DNA of 64,000 nt from the NCBI GenBank assembly GCA_910575275.1, contig CAJTEE010000004.1, forward strand, positions 167,703 through 231,702. The letters are read 5' to 3'. A model generated the notes under the pieces. The model searched no databases, was not told the DNA's origin, and was given only the letters and a program-made list of their open reading frames with translations. The translations under genes were made by a program, and so were the position numbers. This DNA comes from Lachnospiraceae bacterium. GTDB lineage: Bacteria > Bacillota > Clostridia > Lachnospirales > Lachnospiraceae. Positions 8,739 through 17,698 of the stretch are shown here, piece after piece. How positions within the stretch are numbered: position 1 is the first letter of the stretch; every line of letters begins with the position of its first letter.

Positions 8739-9755
8739 TTAAAATGTAATGACGACCTTGCAGGCGCCGCTCGTTTTGTCCATCGCCGTCTCAAACGCTT
8801 CCTTTGCCTTCTCGACCGGGAATACATGCGTCACAAGCTTGTCGATCCGGTCTTTACGCCCCGGCAGGCTTTCGACGACCTCTTTAAACTTGCTGTTCTG
8901 GTTTCTCGTCCCGGCGATCACAAGCTCGTTTTTGTTGATTAGGCGGAAATTGACCGGAACCGGCTCGGGCGCGAAGGTCAGCGGGACCATCCGGCCGTGC
9001 GGCCCCAAAAGCTCGATCGAAAGACTCATCAAAGCCGGGACCCCGCTCGTGTCGAAGACCACGTTGACGCCCTTGCCGCCGCTTAAGCGCATGACGGCCT
9101 CCTTTAAGTCTTCCTTCTTCGGATTGATCGTGTAGGCGGCACCAAAATCCTTCGAAATCTCCAGACGCGCTTCGTTGGGCTCGCTCATAATCACCGTCGC
9201 GCCGAGCTTCTCGGCGATGTCACAGATGATCACCCCGATTGGGCCTGCCCCATGAATCAGCACCAGATCACCGGGCATCGTATGCGCCTGGGCATTGGCC
9301 TGGGCACCGATCGTATACGGCTCCGCCGTCGCGGCCTCCACCGGCGTCAGAGACGGATCGTATTTATGCAGCTTGTCACTTTCAACGACGAGATATTCTT
9401 CCATAATTCCGTCCGCATGGACGCCCAGAACGACGATGTCCGGGCAGCAGTTGTAACGGCCGTTTCTGCAGGAATAACAGCTCCCGCAGCCCGTGATCGG
9501 CTCGATGATGACCGGATCCCCGACCGCCACATTCGTCACGCCACTTCCGACCTTCTCCACAATGCCGCAGCCCTCATGGCCGATGATCCGCGGATACGTC
9601 GCGTAGGCATGCGTTCCGTGAAAAATATGAATGTCGCTGCCGCAGATACCGGCTGCCGTGATCTTTACGAGCACCTGTGAATCCTTTTGGATCTGCGGAA
9701 TCTCTCTCTCAATGACCTCGATTTTTCCCGGCTCCGGGATATAAACTGCCTTCAT
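8739..9755 (-). CDS. Zinc-dependent MDR alcohol/polyol dehydrogenase
   Basis: A 338-residue medium-chain dehydrogenase. Catalytic zinc ligands are the Cys in AAGICGSDIHIFHG and the His-Glu of GHEGCGIVEKVGSG; the structural zinc loop has four cysteines in GCGSCYSCRNGRYNCCPD. The Rossmann fold follows with VLIHGAGPIGVIICD and acidic MSEPNE at the end of the second strand, favouring NAD. The closest described roles are sorbitol/threonine/L-galactonate or L-gulonate 5-dehydrogenases; given the neighbouring sugar-acid dehydratase and TRAP porter, oxidation of a sugar acid is likely. It lies 1 bp after the dehydratase gene ends. Confidence 0.93.
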   Translation of the reverse strand: MKAVYIPEPGKIEVIEREIPQIQKDSQVLVKITAAGICGSDIHIFHGTHAYATYPRIIGHEGCGIVEKVGSGVTNVAVGDPVIIEPITGCGSCYSCRNGRYNCCPDIVVLGVHADGIMEEYLVVESDKLHKYDPSLTPVEAATAEPYTIGAQANAQAHTMPGDLVLIHGAGPIGVIICDIAEKLGATVIMSEPNEARLEISKDFGAAYTINPKKEDLKEAVMRLSGGKGVNVVFDTSGVPALMSLSIELLGPHGRMVPLTFAPEPVPVNFRLINKNELVIAGTRNQNSKFKEVVESLPGRKDRIDKLVTHVFPVEKAKEAFETAMDKTSGACKVVITF

Positions 9756-9756
9756 A

Positions 9757-10845
9757 TTATTTTACCTCCTCCAAACTTTCTTCTTTAAATGTAAATCCCC
9801 AGCCTGCGCCCTCTCTCGGATAGGCAAAACCGTTTTCGATCCGCATCGTATTGTCGATGATGCCGTCGATCCAGTCAAAGGACTCGGCACCGTAGGGCCT
9901 TGCGATCGTACACAGAAGCGGCACATCGTAGTCCTTATAGTAGTGCGGAAGCACCGGAAGCTGATAGGCGGATGCAAGCGCCGCGGAATTTCTCCATTCT
10001 TCGACGCCGCCCAGACGGATTAAATCCGGCTGCCAGAGATCAAGGGCGTTTCTTGCGATCAGGTTTTTAAGCGCCTCGCAGTCGTATTCGCGCTCGCCCA
10101 TCGCTAACGCGATCCCGCATTTCTGGCGTAGCAGCTCGTAGCCGGCAAAGTCCGTGTGTGGAACAGGCTCCTCAAACCACTGCAAACCGATTTCCTTGGC
10201 TTTTTCTGCAAGCTTGATCGCGGCGACCACGTCCATTCCCTGGTTGGCGTCCATCATGATTTTAACACCGTTTCCAAGCTTTTCACGGCAGATGGAAAGA
10301 CGCCCAAGGTCGCGCTCGATGCCGTCCGGATGGCCGACCTTGATCTTAACAGCCGTAAAGCCGCGGCTCTTATAATCCAGCACCTCCTCCAAAAGCTCCT
10401 CATCGGTGTAGCTGATCCAGCCGCCGCTCCCATAGACCGGGATCTTACAGATGTTTGCTCCCAAAAGCTTCCAAACAGGCTGGCCTACACAGTGCCCCCA
10501 GGCATCCCACATAGCGACATTGAACGCCGCCAGCGCGCATGTATTGAGGCCCGTATTCCCAAAATACTCCGCCTCCATGTCCCACTCGCGTTTCGCGCGC
10601 ACCGTCTCAAAGACCTCGTAGCCCTTGCCGAGAAGGAATTCGCAGCAGTCCTTTAAAGCGCCCTCGATCGCATTCGGAGAGTAATGGAACGAAAGCAGAT
10701 AGCCCTGCCCGCGGACACCAGCCGCCGTCTCCACCTCCGTTACGTAAAAGGCGATCTTGCTGATCGTGTGGGTCGAGTCTGCGATCGGCTTGCTGATCTT
10801 GGATACGGCCCGATAAAATGTTGCTTTTTTGATTGTTGTGTTCAT
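9757..10845 (-). CDS. Enolase-superfamily (mandelate racemase/muconate lactonizing) dehydratase
   Basis: A 362-residue enolase-superfamily protein. The capping domain is N-terminal; the barrel has the general base KIKVG (Lys-x-Lys), metal ligands in MDANQGMD, FEEPVP and MGEREYD, and the catalytic histidine candidate in LPHYYKDYDVPL. This layout fits acid-sugar dehydratases of the MR group, such as galactarate/talarate enzymes, which remove an alpha proton and lose water. The start is ATG 10843-10845, with GAGGAGGT 6 nt upstream, rather than the frame's first ATG at 10860. First gene of the catabolic operon, behind two putative GntR sites. Confidence 0.9.
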   Translation of the reverse strand: MNTTIKKATFYRAVSKISKPIADSTHTISKIAFYVTEVETAAGVRGQGYLLSFHYSPNAIEGALKDCCEFLLGKGYEVFETVRAKREWDMEAEYFGNTGLNTCALAAFNVAMWDAWGHCVGQPVWKLLGANICKIPVYGSGGWISYTDEELLEEVLDYKSRGFTAVKIKVGHPDGIERDLGRLSICREKLGNGVKIMMDANQGMDVVAAIKLAEKAKEIGLQWFEEPVPHTDFAGYELLRQKCGIALAMGEREYDCEALKNLIARNALDLWQPDLIRLGGVEEWRNSAALASAYQLPVLPHYYKDYDVPLLCTIARPYGAESFDWIDGIIDNTMRIENGFAYPREGAGWGFTFKEESLEEVK

Positions 10846-10891
10846 CGTGTACCTCCTCACACGTTCACAAATCGAATCGGATGAATCAGAT

Positions 10892-10939
10892 TTGTGATAT
10901 TTTATTTATATTTATTTTATATTTAACTGATATATCAAC
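10892..10939. promoter_or_regulatory. Putative GntR operators upstream of the dehydratase gene
   Basis: A perfect palindrome TGATATATCA (10928-10937) and a related GTGATATTTTA (10894-10904) lie 50-95 bp upstream of the dehydratase start. On the minus strand the palindrome overlaps a TTGATA that could act as a -35 box, with AT-rich TATAAA-like sequence downstream. The same motif occurs at the gntR and dctP promoters. Confidence 0.65.
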
Positions 10940-11025
10940 TTGGCCAAAAAAATAAATTATGCTTCTGTATCCGGTTTGGTCTGGCAGCCTCAGCCGTCAG
11001 ACCTCCCCTGTCGTTATATGGGTGT

Positions 11026-11715
11026 TTATGTGTATTCCGTCGTCCGTTTGTAACGGAAATGTTGGATTGTCCTCAGTTTCGAGATCGCCAGATGTTCTTT
11101 TAAAAGCTTTTCCAGCTTCTTCGCATCCCCTTCCAGCAGTGCATCAATCAAAGCCGCATGCTCCTCAATGCTTCCCTCTCCCTCTGTCGGATGGGAGCTG
11201 ATAATCCTGAGCCGCAGATTCTGGTCATGAATGTTATTCATGAGCCGCGTCAGATACCGATTCGGACAGTTTGCGATCGACTTTGAATGGAACTCCGTGT
11301 CCAGATCAATGTAATAACGGCGCAGCTCCGGCTCCGTAAGACCCTCCGGCACCTCGGCGAAACGTTTTTTTATGTCCAGCAGCCACTCCTTGCTCACCAT
11401 CTGCATAGAGCTGACCGCCATCGACGGCTCGACCAGCTCGCGCACGCCGTAAATATCCTCGATCAAATCCAGCGTAACTGCCGTGACGATCGTTCCCTTG
11501 CGCGGATAGATATAGACCATATCCTCTTTTTCCAGCCGCAGAAGCGCCTCGCGCACCGGCGTCCGGCTCACATTCAGTTCTTTTTGCAGAATGTCCTCCG
11601 ATATATCACTGAGCGGGGGATACTCGCCCGAAATAATTTTTTCTTTTACATATTCATATGCGTAATCTGTTTTCCCCAAACTATTTCTCCGTTTCATAGT
11701 CTTGTGATATATCAA
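11026..11715 (-). CDS. GntR-family transcriptional regulator (FadR/FCD subfamily)
   Basis: A 229-residue regulator. Residues about 15-75 form a winged helix (YEYVKEKIISGEY, ISEDILQKELNVSRTPVREALLRLEKEDMVYIYPRKGTIVTAV in pieces), with the GntR hallmark SRTPVREAL. Residues about 85-215 are an FCD effector domain with metal/ligand histidines in FHSKSIANC, NNIHDQN and EEHAALIDALLEGD. It sits upstream of the dehydratase operon on the same strand. Putative operators flank its own promoter and recur at the other two promoters of the island, so it is probably an autoregulated local repressor released by an acid-sugar intermediate. Confidence 0.93.
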   Translation of the reverse strand: MIYHKTMKRRNSLGKTDYAYEYVKEKIISGEYPPLSDISEDILQKELNVSRTPVREALLRLEKEDMVYIYPRKGTIVTAVTLDLIEDIYGVRELVEPSMAVSSMQMVSKEWLLDIKKRFAEVPEGLTEPELRRYYIDLDTEFHSKSIANCPNRYLTRLMNNIHDQNLRLRIISSHPTEGEGSIEEHAALIDALLEGDAKKLEKLLKEHLAISKLRTIQHFRYKRTTEYT

Positions 11716-11760
11716 ACAGGCAAATTCGTTTTTCGTTTCAAAGCAACTGATATATCTGTT
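11703..11760. promoter_or_regulatory. Putative GntR autoregulatory operators
   Basis: A perfect TGATATATCA (11705-11714) overlaps the start region of gntR, and an 18-bp near-palindrome centred on TGATATATCT (11744-11761, flanked by CAAC and GTTG) lies directly downstream of the gntR -10 box. Both placements fit steric repression. Confidence 0.65.
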
Positions 11761-11766
11761 GCTTCC

Positions 11767-11795
11767 ATATTACCACACTCTTTACAATTTTGCAA
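11767..11795 (-). promoter_or_regulatory. Promoter of gntR
   Basis: On the minus strand TTGCAA (11790-11795), a 17-bp spacer and TAATAT (11767-11772). The transcript would start near 11760, inside the first operator. Confidence 0.6.
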
Positions 11796-11821
11796 GAGAT
11801 TTGTATAATATTTTTGGAAAA

Positions 11822-12023
11822 GTGAGGCGCGCTGGGGATCGCGGAGGCGGCGCAGGCGGGTGGAGTCTGCGGCCAAGGCTTCGGCGCTTGAAGTTCTAGG
11901 TCTGTGGCAGGGCAATGGGCAGTGTCTGAGAAGTCCCCCGCCACAGGCCAAGAACTTCTGACGTGCCTCGCCAACCGACCGCAAATTCCCCGTTCCCTGC
12001 CCCGGGCCACGCGGCCCCCTCAC
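11822..12023. repeat. GC-rich palindromic repeat element (MITE- or REP-like)
   Basis: A roughly 202-bp GC-rich block stands between AT-rich flanks. Its ends are GTGAGG (11822-11827) and CCTCAC (12018-12023), and an inner 18-bp arm (11891-11908, starting AAGTTCTAGG) pairs with 11940-11957 with only two mismatches. No ribosome site or family-like protein is present; open frames across it look like composition artefacts. It fills most of the 342-bp gap between gntR and the next gene. That it is dispersed in the genome is inference. Confidence 0.55.
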
Positions 12024-12057
12024 GACGCTGTTAATATTTTAAGGAGGTCTTTCATTT

Positions 12058-12759
12058 ATGGATTTTCTCTCAAATATGACCAACAAAGACATCATGCTCA
12101 TCGGCCTGCTCGCCTTCGCCTGCGTCCTTATCCTTCCAAACCTGATCCGCCGCAGACGCATCCAAAAGCAGATTTTTGAAAAAAAGAAAAAAGGAGAGCC
12201 CATCCGCCCCGAAGACTTTACCCCCGGCGCCAAGCTCTTTTACACGCACAACGCCAACCCCTCCGAGATCGAAGAATTCCTCGCCAAATTAAAAACCCAC
12301 GCATTCAAACACGAAATGAAGATCGTATTTCCGGGCAGTATCTCCTTTCAGGGCAAGAAAAGCCCCACTACGATGATCCTTGTCGGCAGATTCGGTCTTC
12401 TGCTGATCCGCTGCTACGGCTTTGGCGGCCACATCTATACCGAACACGGAAAAAGCGACTGGTATCAGAATATGAACGAGGCCATAAAGGAAATCCCCAA
12501 TCCGGTCCGGTCCATGCAGGAAGAAAAAGCGCTCATGTCGGATTTGTTAAAGAAAACCGAGTTTGCCCGGGCCGCGGTTTTCTGCGCCTCCGTTTTTACC
12601 CGCCCGAATGTGATCCTAAGCGCCCCCACGGATTCAAACGTCTATGACCGCCGGGGCTTTTTCGAATGGCTGGAGTCGGCTCCCCTATTTGAAAAGGATG
12701 CGCAGATCCCAGTCAAAAAACTGGCAGATTTTTTGGCCGAGGCCGTGAAAAGAGGGTAG
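12058..12759 (+). CDS. Membrane-anchored NERD-like domain protein
   Basis: A 233-residue protein, start supported by AAGGAGG 11-12 nt upstream. Residues about 11-31 form one membrane helix, followed by a strongly basic stretch (RRRRIQKQIFEKKKKG) that should face the cytoplasm. The remainder contains MILVGRFGLLLIRCYGFGGHIYTEHGKSDWYQ in pieces, which resembles the central strand of nuclease-related (NERD) domains, where a mobile nucleic-acid function has been proposed. The usual NERD catalytic pattern is not clearly complete. I do not know its role; it stands alone between the repeat and asnS. Confidence 0.65.
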   Translation: MDFLSNMTNKDIMLIGLLAFACVLILPNLIRRRRIQKQIFEKKKKGEPIRPEDFTPGAKLFYTHNANPSEIEEFLAKLKTHAFKHEMKIVFPGSISFQGKKSPTTMILVGRFGLLLIRCYGFGGHIYTEHGKSDWYQNMNEAIKEIPNPVRSMQEEKALMSDLLKKTEFARAAVFCASVFTRPNVILSAPTDSNVYDRRGFFEWLESAPLFEKDAQIPVKKLADFLAEAVKRG

Positions 12760-12765
12760 TTCCCC

Positions 12766-12794
12766 TTGAATCTCCCCTAAAAATACGCTATACT
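12766..12794 (+). promoter_or_regulatory. Promoter of asnS
   Basis: TTGAAT (12766-12771), 17 bp, TATACT (12789-12794). The leader is only about 32 nt, too short for a T-box, so asnS is not T-box controlled here. The two nuclease genes downstream may share this promoter. Confidence 0.78.
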
Positions 12795-12833
12795 TGCATC
12801 AATGCGAAATGATTTGTCAGAAGGAGAAACAAA

Positions 12834-14225
<1,392 letters not shown>

Positions 14226-14239
14226 ATTGGGGAGAAACT

Positions 14240-15310
14240 ATGAAATTCATTCATACAGCCGACATCCACTGGGGGCAGGTCCCCGACAGCGACAAGCCCT
14301 GGGGGAAGCGCCGCGAGCAGGCGATCCGCCTGACCTTCCAGTCCATCATCGAAGAAGCGCGTCAGTCGGGGGCCGATCTGCTCTTAATTGCCGGCGATTT
14401 GTTCCACAGGCAGCCGTTGATGCGGGATCTGAAGGAGGTAAATTATCTCTTTTCCACGATCCCGGGCACCCGTGTGGTCATCACCGCCGGCAATCATGAC
14501 CGCATCCGCAAAAGCTCTGCGCTTTACAGCTTCACCTGGTGCCCCAACGTGACGTTTTTGATGGAAGAAGCCCTGACCTCTGTCTACTTTGAGGAGCTAA
14601 ACACCGAGGTGTACGGCTTTAGCTACCACACGGCAGAGATCACGGACCCGCGTGAGGACTGTCTGGCTGTACCGGAGAATTCACATATCCAGCTTCTGAT
14701 GCTCCATGGCGGTGATGCCAAACACGTTCCTTTTGATAAAAACGCCCTGGCGGGAACCCCGTTTTCCTACATCGCCCTGGGGCATATCCATAAGCCCGGC
14801 CTTGTCTTTGCAAAGCGCATGGCCTATCCTGGTTCTCCCGAACCGCTTGATCTGACAGAGACCGGCGTACACGGCTTTTATGTGGGCGAGATCGACGACC
14901 GGAGCCGCCTCGTGACCTCGCTCCAGTTTAAGCCGGCTTCCCAGTCCCAGTACATCCCGCTCATTATCAACGTAACCCCGGCCACCACCAACATCGAGCT
15001 CTCCCAGATCATCGCGGACGAGATCCGCCGGCGCGGCACACAAAATATCTACCGGTTTCGTCTCCGCGGCATGCGTGATGCGGATACGGAGTTTGACCCG
15101 GACTTTTTGTCGGGTCAATGGAACATCATCGAAATGGTGGATGAGACGGAGCCGCAGTATGACTTCCACGCGCTGTTTGCCGAGCATCCGAGCGACATGA
15201 TCGGCTTTTATATCCAGGCGCTTATGAAGGAAAACATGAGCCCGGTGGAAAAAAAGGCGCTGTACTACGGCATCCATGCACTTTTAATGACCAAGGATGA
15301 AAGGAGCTGA
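14240..15310 (+). CDS. yhaO: DNA repair exonuclease, SbcD/YhaO-like metallophosphoesterase
   Basis: A 356-residue calcineurin-type phosphoesterase with the full set of metal motifs: HTADIHWG (residues 5-12), AGDLFHRQ (about 52-59), TAGNHDR (about 81-87), LMLHGGDA and ALGHIHKP. This matches SbcD/Mre11-like nucleases, specifically the shorter YhaO group. Predicted role: Mn-dependent end trimming or hairpin opening of DNA together with the ATPase encoded 3 bp downstream. GGGGAGAA lies 5 nt before the ATG. It starts 14 bp after asnS, so transcription is probably shared. Confidence 0.92.
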   Translation: MKFIHTADIHWGQVPDSDKPWGKRREQAIRLTFQSIIEEARQSGADLLLIAGDLFHRQPLMRDLKEVNYLFSTIPGTRVVITAGNHDRIRKSSALYSFTWCPNVTFLMEEALTSVYFEELNTEVYGFSYHTAEITDPREDCLAVPENSHIQLLMLHGGDAKHVPFDKNALAGTPFSYIALGHIHKPGLVFAKRMAYPGSPEPLDLTETGVHGFYVGEIDDRSRLVTSLQFKPASQSQYIPLIINVTPATTNIELSQIIADEIRRRGTQNIYRFRLRGMRDADTEFDPDFLSGQWNIIEMVDETEPQYDFHALFAEHPSDMIGFYIQALMKENMSPVEKKALYYGIHALLMTKDERS

Positions 15311-15313
15311 CCC

Positions 15314-17149
15314 ATGAAATTACTGGAATTGCATATTGACGGCTTCGGAAAATTTCATGGCTGCACGATCTCCTTTCAGGACGGCGTCAATGTGATCTAT
15401 GGAAACAACGAGGCAGGGAAATCCACGCTGCACACCTTTATCCGCGCGATGCTGTTCGGGCTTGAGCGCGGGCGCGGACGTGCGGCCCGAAACGACGTCT
15501 ATTCCCGCTATGAGCCCTGGGAAAACAGTGCTTCCTATGCAGGATGGCTCCGTTTGGAAAGCGCCGGTACGGTCTACCGCATCGAACGGCGCTTTCAAAA
15601 GGACAGCAAGTCGGTCAAGATTATCAATGAGACGAGGCAGATCCCCGAGGAGCCGAACGGCGCGCTCTGGGAGACCCTGCTTGGCGGCCTGAATGAGACC
15701 ACCTACACAAACACAATCAGCATCGGCCAGCTGAAGAGTGCCACGGATGACGGCATGGTGGGCGAGCTGAAAAATTACATCGCCAACATGAATACGACCG
15801 GCAGCCTCTCCCTAAATATCACAAAGGCGACCGCTTTTTTAAAGGACCAGAAGCGAACCCTCGAGGCTGCCCTGATTCCGGACGCTTCCAGAGATTATAC
15901 GGCCCTGCTTTCGGAAATCCGTTCCGTTGACGCCGAGCTCTCCTCCCCGGAATATGAAAACCGGCTCACCTCCTACCAGGCGATGCGGACCGAGGTAAAG
16001 GGGCAGATCGAACGCACACAGGCGGAAAAGCGGGTTTTAGAGGAAAAGGTTTCGCGGGCGAAGCTTCTCTTGGAGGAGAGCCGGTTTGCCGACCAGGCAG
16101 CCGTTGAAGCCTGCGAAAAAACCTGCGGTGAGACATTCGATGCCTATCAGAATGCCCTTGGCGAGTGCCGTAAAAAATCCCGCAGGGCCATGGCTGCCCT
16201 TGATTTTTTGCTGGCCGCGGGCGGCCTCTATACGGCCTGGTATTTGAGCACCATCGACTTTAAACATTTTCTCCCGGTCTGCATCGCCTGCGGGGCGGCC
16301 GCAGTCGGCTGTCTCATTCTGGGGATCGTCTTTCTCCGCCAGGAAGTGCGCTGCAAGGCGACGCTTTCCAAAACGGGCACCGCGCTCGCGGCACTCTTTG
16401 GGCGGCATCTGGGAGACCCCTCGATCTCCGAGGATGCCTATCAGGCCTTCCAAAAGCGCATGGCCGAATTTTCCAGGCTGTGCCAGGTCGTGCTTCAATC
16501 TGAGGAGACGTTAAAGAATTTCACCGGGGAGCTTTTATCGCTTCAGGAAAAGCAGAGCTCCTGCGGGGAAATGATCGAAAAGCAGCAGAAAAATCAATGG
16601 GAATTAGAAAAGAAAATCGAATATCTGAGCAGCCTAAAGAGCCGTGCGGCCGCTCTGAAACGCGTGCTTGCCGAAAATGACCGCATCCGTGAGGAAATCA
16701 CAGCCATCGAGACGGCCCGTGAAACCCTGGCCGAGCTTTCCACCTCGATCCAAAATTCCTTTGGCTTTTACCTGAATAAAGAAGCCTCTGCCATGATATT
16801 CGGGATCACCGGCGGCATCTATGACAGCATGAGTGTTGACGAGAATCTTGACGTCTATGTAAATACGCGGACAAAGCTGGTTCCTTTAAGCAGTGTGAGC
16901 AGCGGTACGATTGATCAGGTCTACCTTGCTCTCCGCCTCTCTGCCGCAAAGCTTTTGCAGCGCGGCGGCGAGCAGCTTCCGCTGATCTTCGACGACAGCT
17001 TCACGCAGTACGACAGCGACCGACTTCGCTCCGCGCTCAAATGGCTTTCCGAGAGCTACAAGGGGCAGCTTTTGTTATTCACCTGTCAAAACCGCGAGGC
17101 CGCTCTTTTAAGGGAGCAGAATCTTCCCTTCCACTACATCGAAATCTGA
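15314..17149 (+). CDS. yhaN: SbcC/Rad50-like AAA ATPase (YhaN type) with internal membrane hairpin
   Basis: A 611-residue ABC-type ATPase. Walker A is GNNEAGKST (residues 30-38) after a FGKF-type N-terminus; coiled coil covers about 215-285 and 385-480; signature SSGTIDQVYLALRLS lies near 528-542, and Walker B PLIFDDSFTQYD near 556-567. Two membrane helices (about 294-312 and 319-341) stand at the middle of the coiled coil, where Rad50 would carry its zinc hook; there is no soluble CxxC hook. Together with YhaO it forms a predicted membrane-tethered DNA repair nuclease complex. Clearly shorter than the roughly 960-1050 residues of YhaN and SbcC. Confidence 0.88.
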   Translation: MKLLELHIDGFGKFHGCTISFQDGVNVIYGNNEAGKSTLHTFIRAMLFGLERGRGRAARNDVYSRYEPWENSASYAGWLRLESAGTVYRIERRFQKDSKSVKIINETRQIPEEPNGALWETLLGGLNETTYTNTISIGQLKSATDDGMVGELKNYIANMNTTGSLSLNITKATAFLKDQKRTLEAALIPDASRDYTALLSEIRSVDAELSSPEYENRLTSYQAMRTEVKGQIERTQAEKRVLEEKVSRAKLLLEESRFADQAAVEACEKTCGETFDAYQNALGECRKKSRRAMAALDFLLAAGGLYTAWYLSTIDFKHFLPVCIACGAAAVGCLILGIVFLRQEVRCKATLSKTGTALAALFGRHLGDPSISEDAYQAFQKRMAEFSRLCQVVLQSEETLKNFTGELLSLQEKQSSCGEMIEKQQKNQWELEKKIEYLSSLKSRAAALKRVLAENDRIREEITAIETARETLAELSTSIQNSFGFYLNKEASAMIFGITGGIYDSMSVDENLDVYVNTRTKLVPLSSVSSGTIDQVYLALRLSAAKLLQRGGEQLPLIFDDSFTQYDSDRLRSALKWLSESYKGQLLLFTCQNREAALLREQNLPFHYIEI

Positions 17150-17191
17150 ATCGAACCGCCGCCGTCCGCCCCCTTTTTCTGTCTGAGTGAT

Positions 17192-17695
17192 TTATTCTGT
17201 CTTTGTATCCCATGACAGCCTGTGCAGCCGTCCGGCGGACGTAAGATCGGCAAATCTGTTCTGCCGGAGCGCTTCATAGAGAAGGATGGCCGCGGCGTTG
17301 GAGAGATTTAAGGACCGCATCTCTCCCCACATCGGGATCCGCACACAGCGCTCCTCATACCGCACCAGAATCTCCTCCGGGATTCCCCGGCTCTCGGGGC
17401 CAAACATCAAAAAGCAATCCGGTTCATAGCAAATGTCTGTATACAGCCTGTGCGCCTTGGTGGTCGCAAGATACAGCCTTGCGCCCGGATTGCGTTCCAA
17501 AAAGTCCTCAAAATCACAGTATACCATCACATCGAGCTTATCCCAGTAATCCAGTCCGGCACGTGCCAGGTGCTTTTCGCCAAGCTTAAAGCCCAAGGGC
17601 TCAATCAGATGCAGCTTCGTATGGGTCGCCGCGCAGGTCCGGCCGATATTGCCGGTGTTGGCCGGCATCTCCGGCTCATACAGTACAATGTTCAT
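17192..17695 (-). CDS. trmL: tRNA (cytidine(34)-2'-O)-methyltransferase TrmL
   Basis: A 167-residue SPOUT methyltransferase beginning MNIVLYEPEMPANTGNIGRTC, with the knot motifs LMFGPESRGIPEEIL and IPMWGEMRSLNLSNAAAILLYEALRQ in pieces. TrmL methylates the 2'-hydroxyl of the wobble residue of tRNA-Leu isoacceptors using S-adenosylmethionine. It is the last gene of the long minus-strand chain, starting 3 bp after the aminotransferase. No clear terminator is visible in the 42-bp gap to yhaN. Confidence 0.95.
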   Translation of the reverse strand: MNIVLYEPEMPANTGNIGRTCAATHTKLHLIEPLGFKLGEKHLARAGLDYWDKLDVMVYCDFEDFLERNPGARLYLATTKAHRLYTDICYEPDCFLMFGPESRGIPEEILVRYEERCVRIPMWGEMRSLNLSNAAAILLYEALRQNRFADLTSAGRLHRLSWDTKTE

Positions 17696-17698
17696 GGC

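Noticed and set aside
11712-12023. Two overlapping minus-strand frames of 90-103 residues upstream of gntR
   Set aside because: They run through the palindromic GC-rich repeat and the gntR promoter, and the composition looks non-coding.
12795-12833. T-box riboswitch for asnS
   Set aside because: The leader is only about 32-39 nt, with no specifier hairpin or antiterminator.
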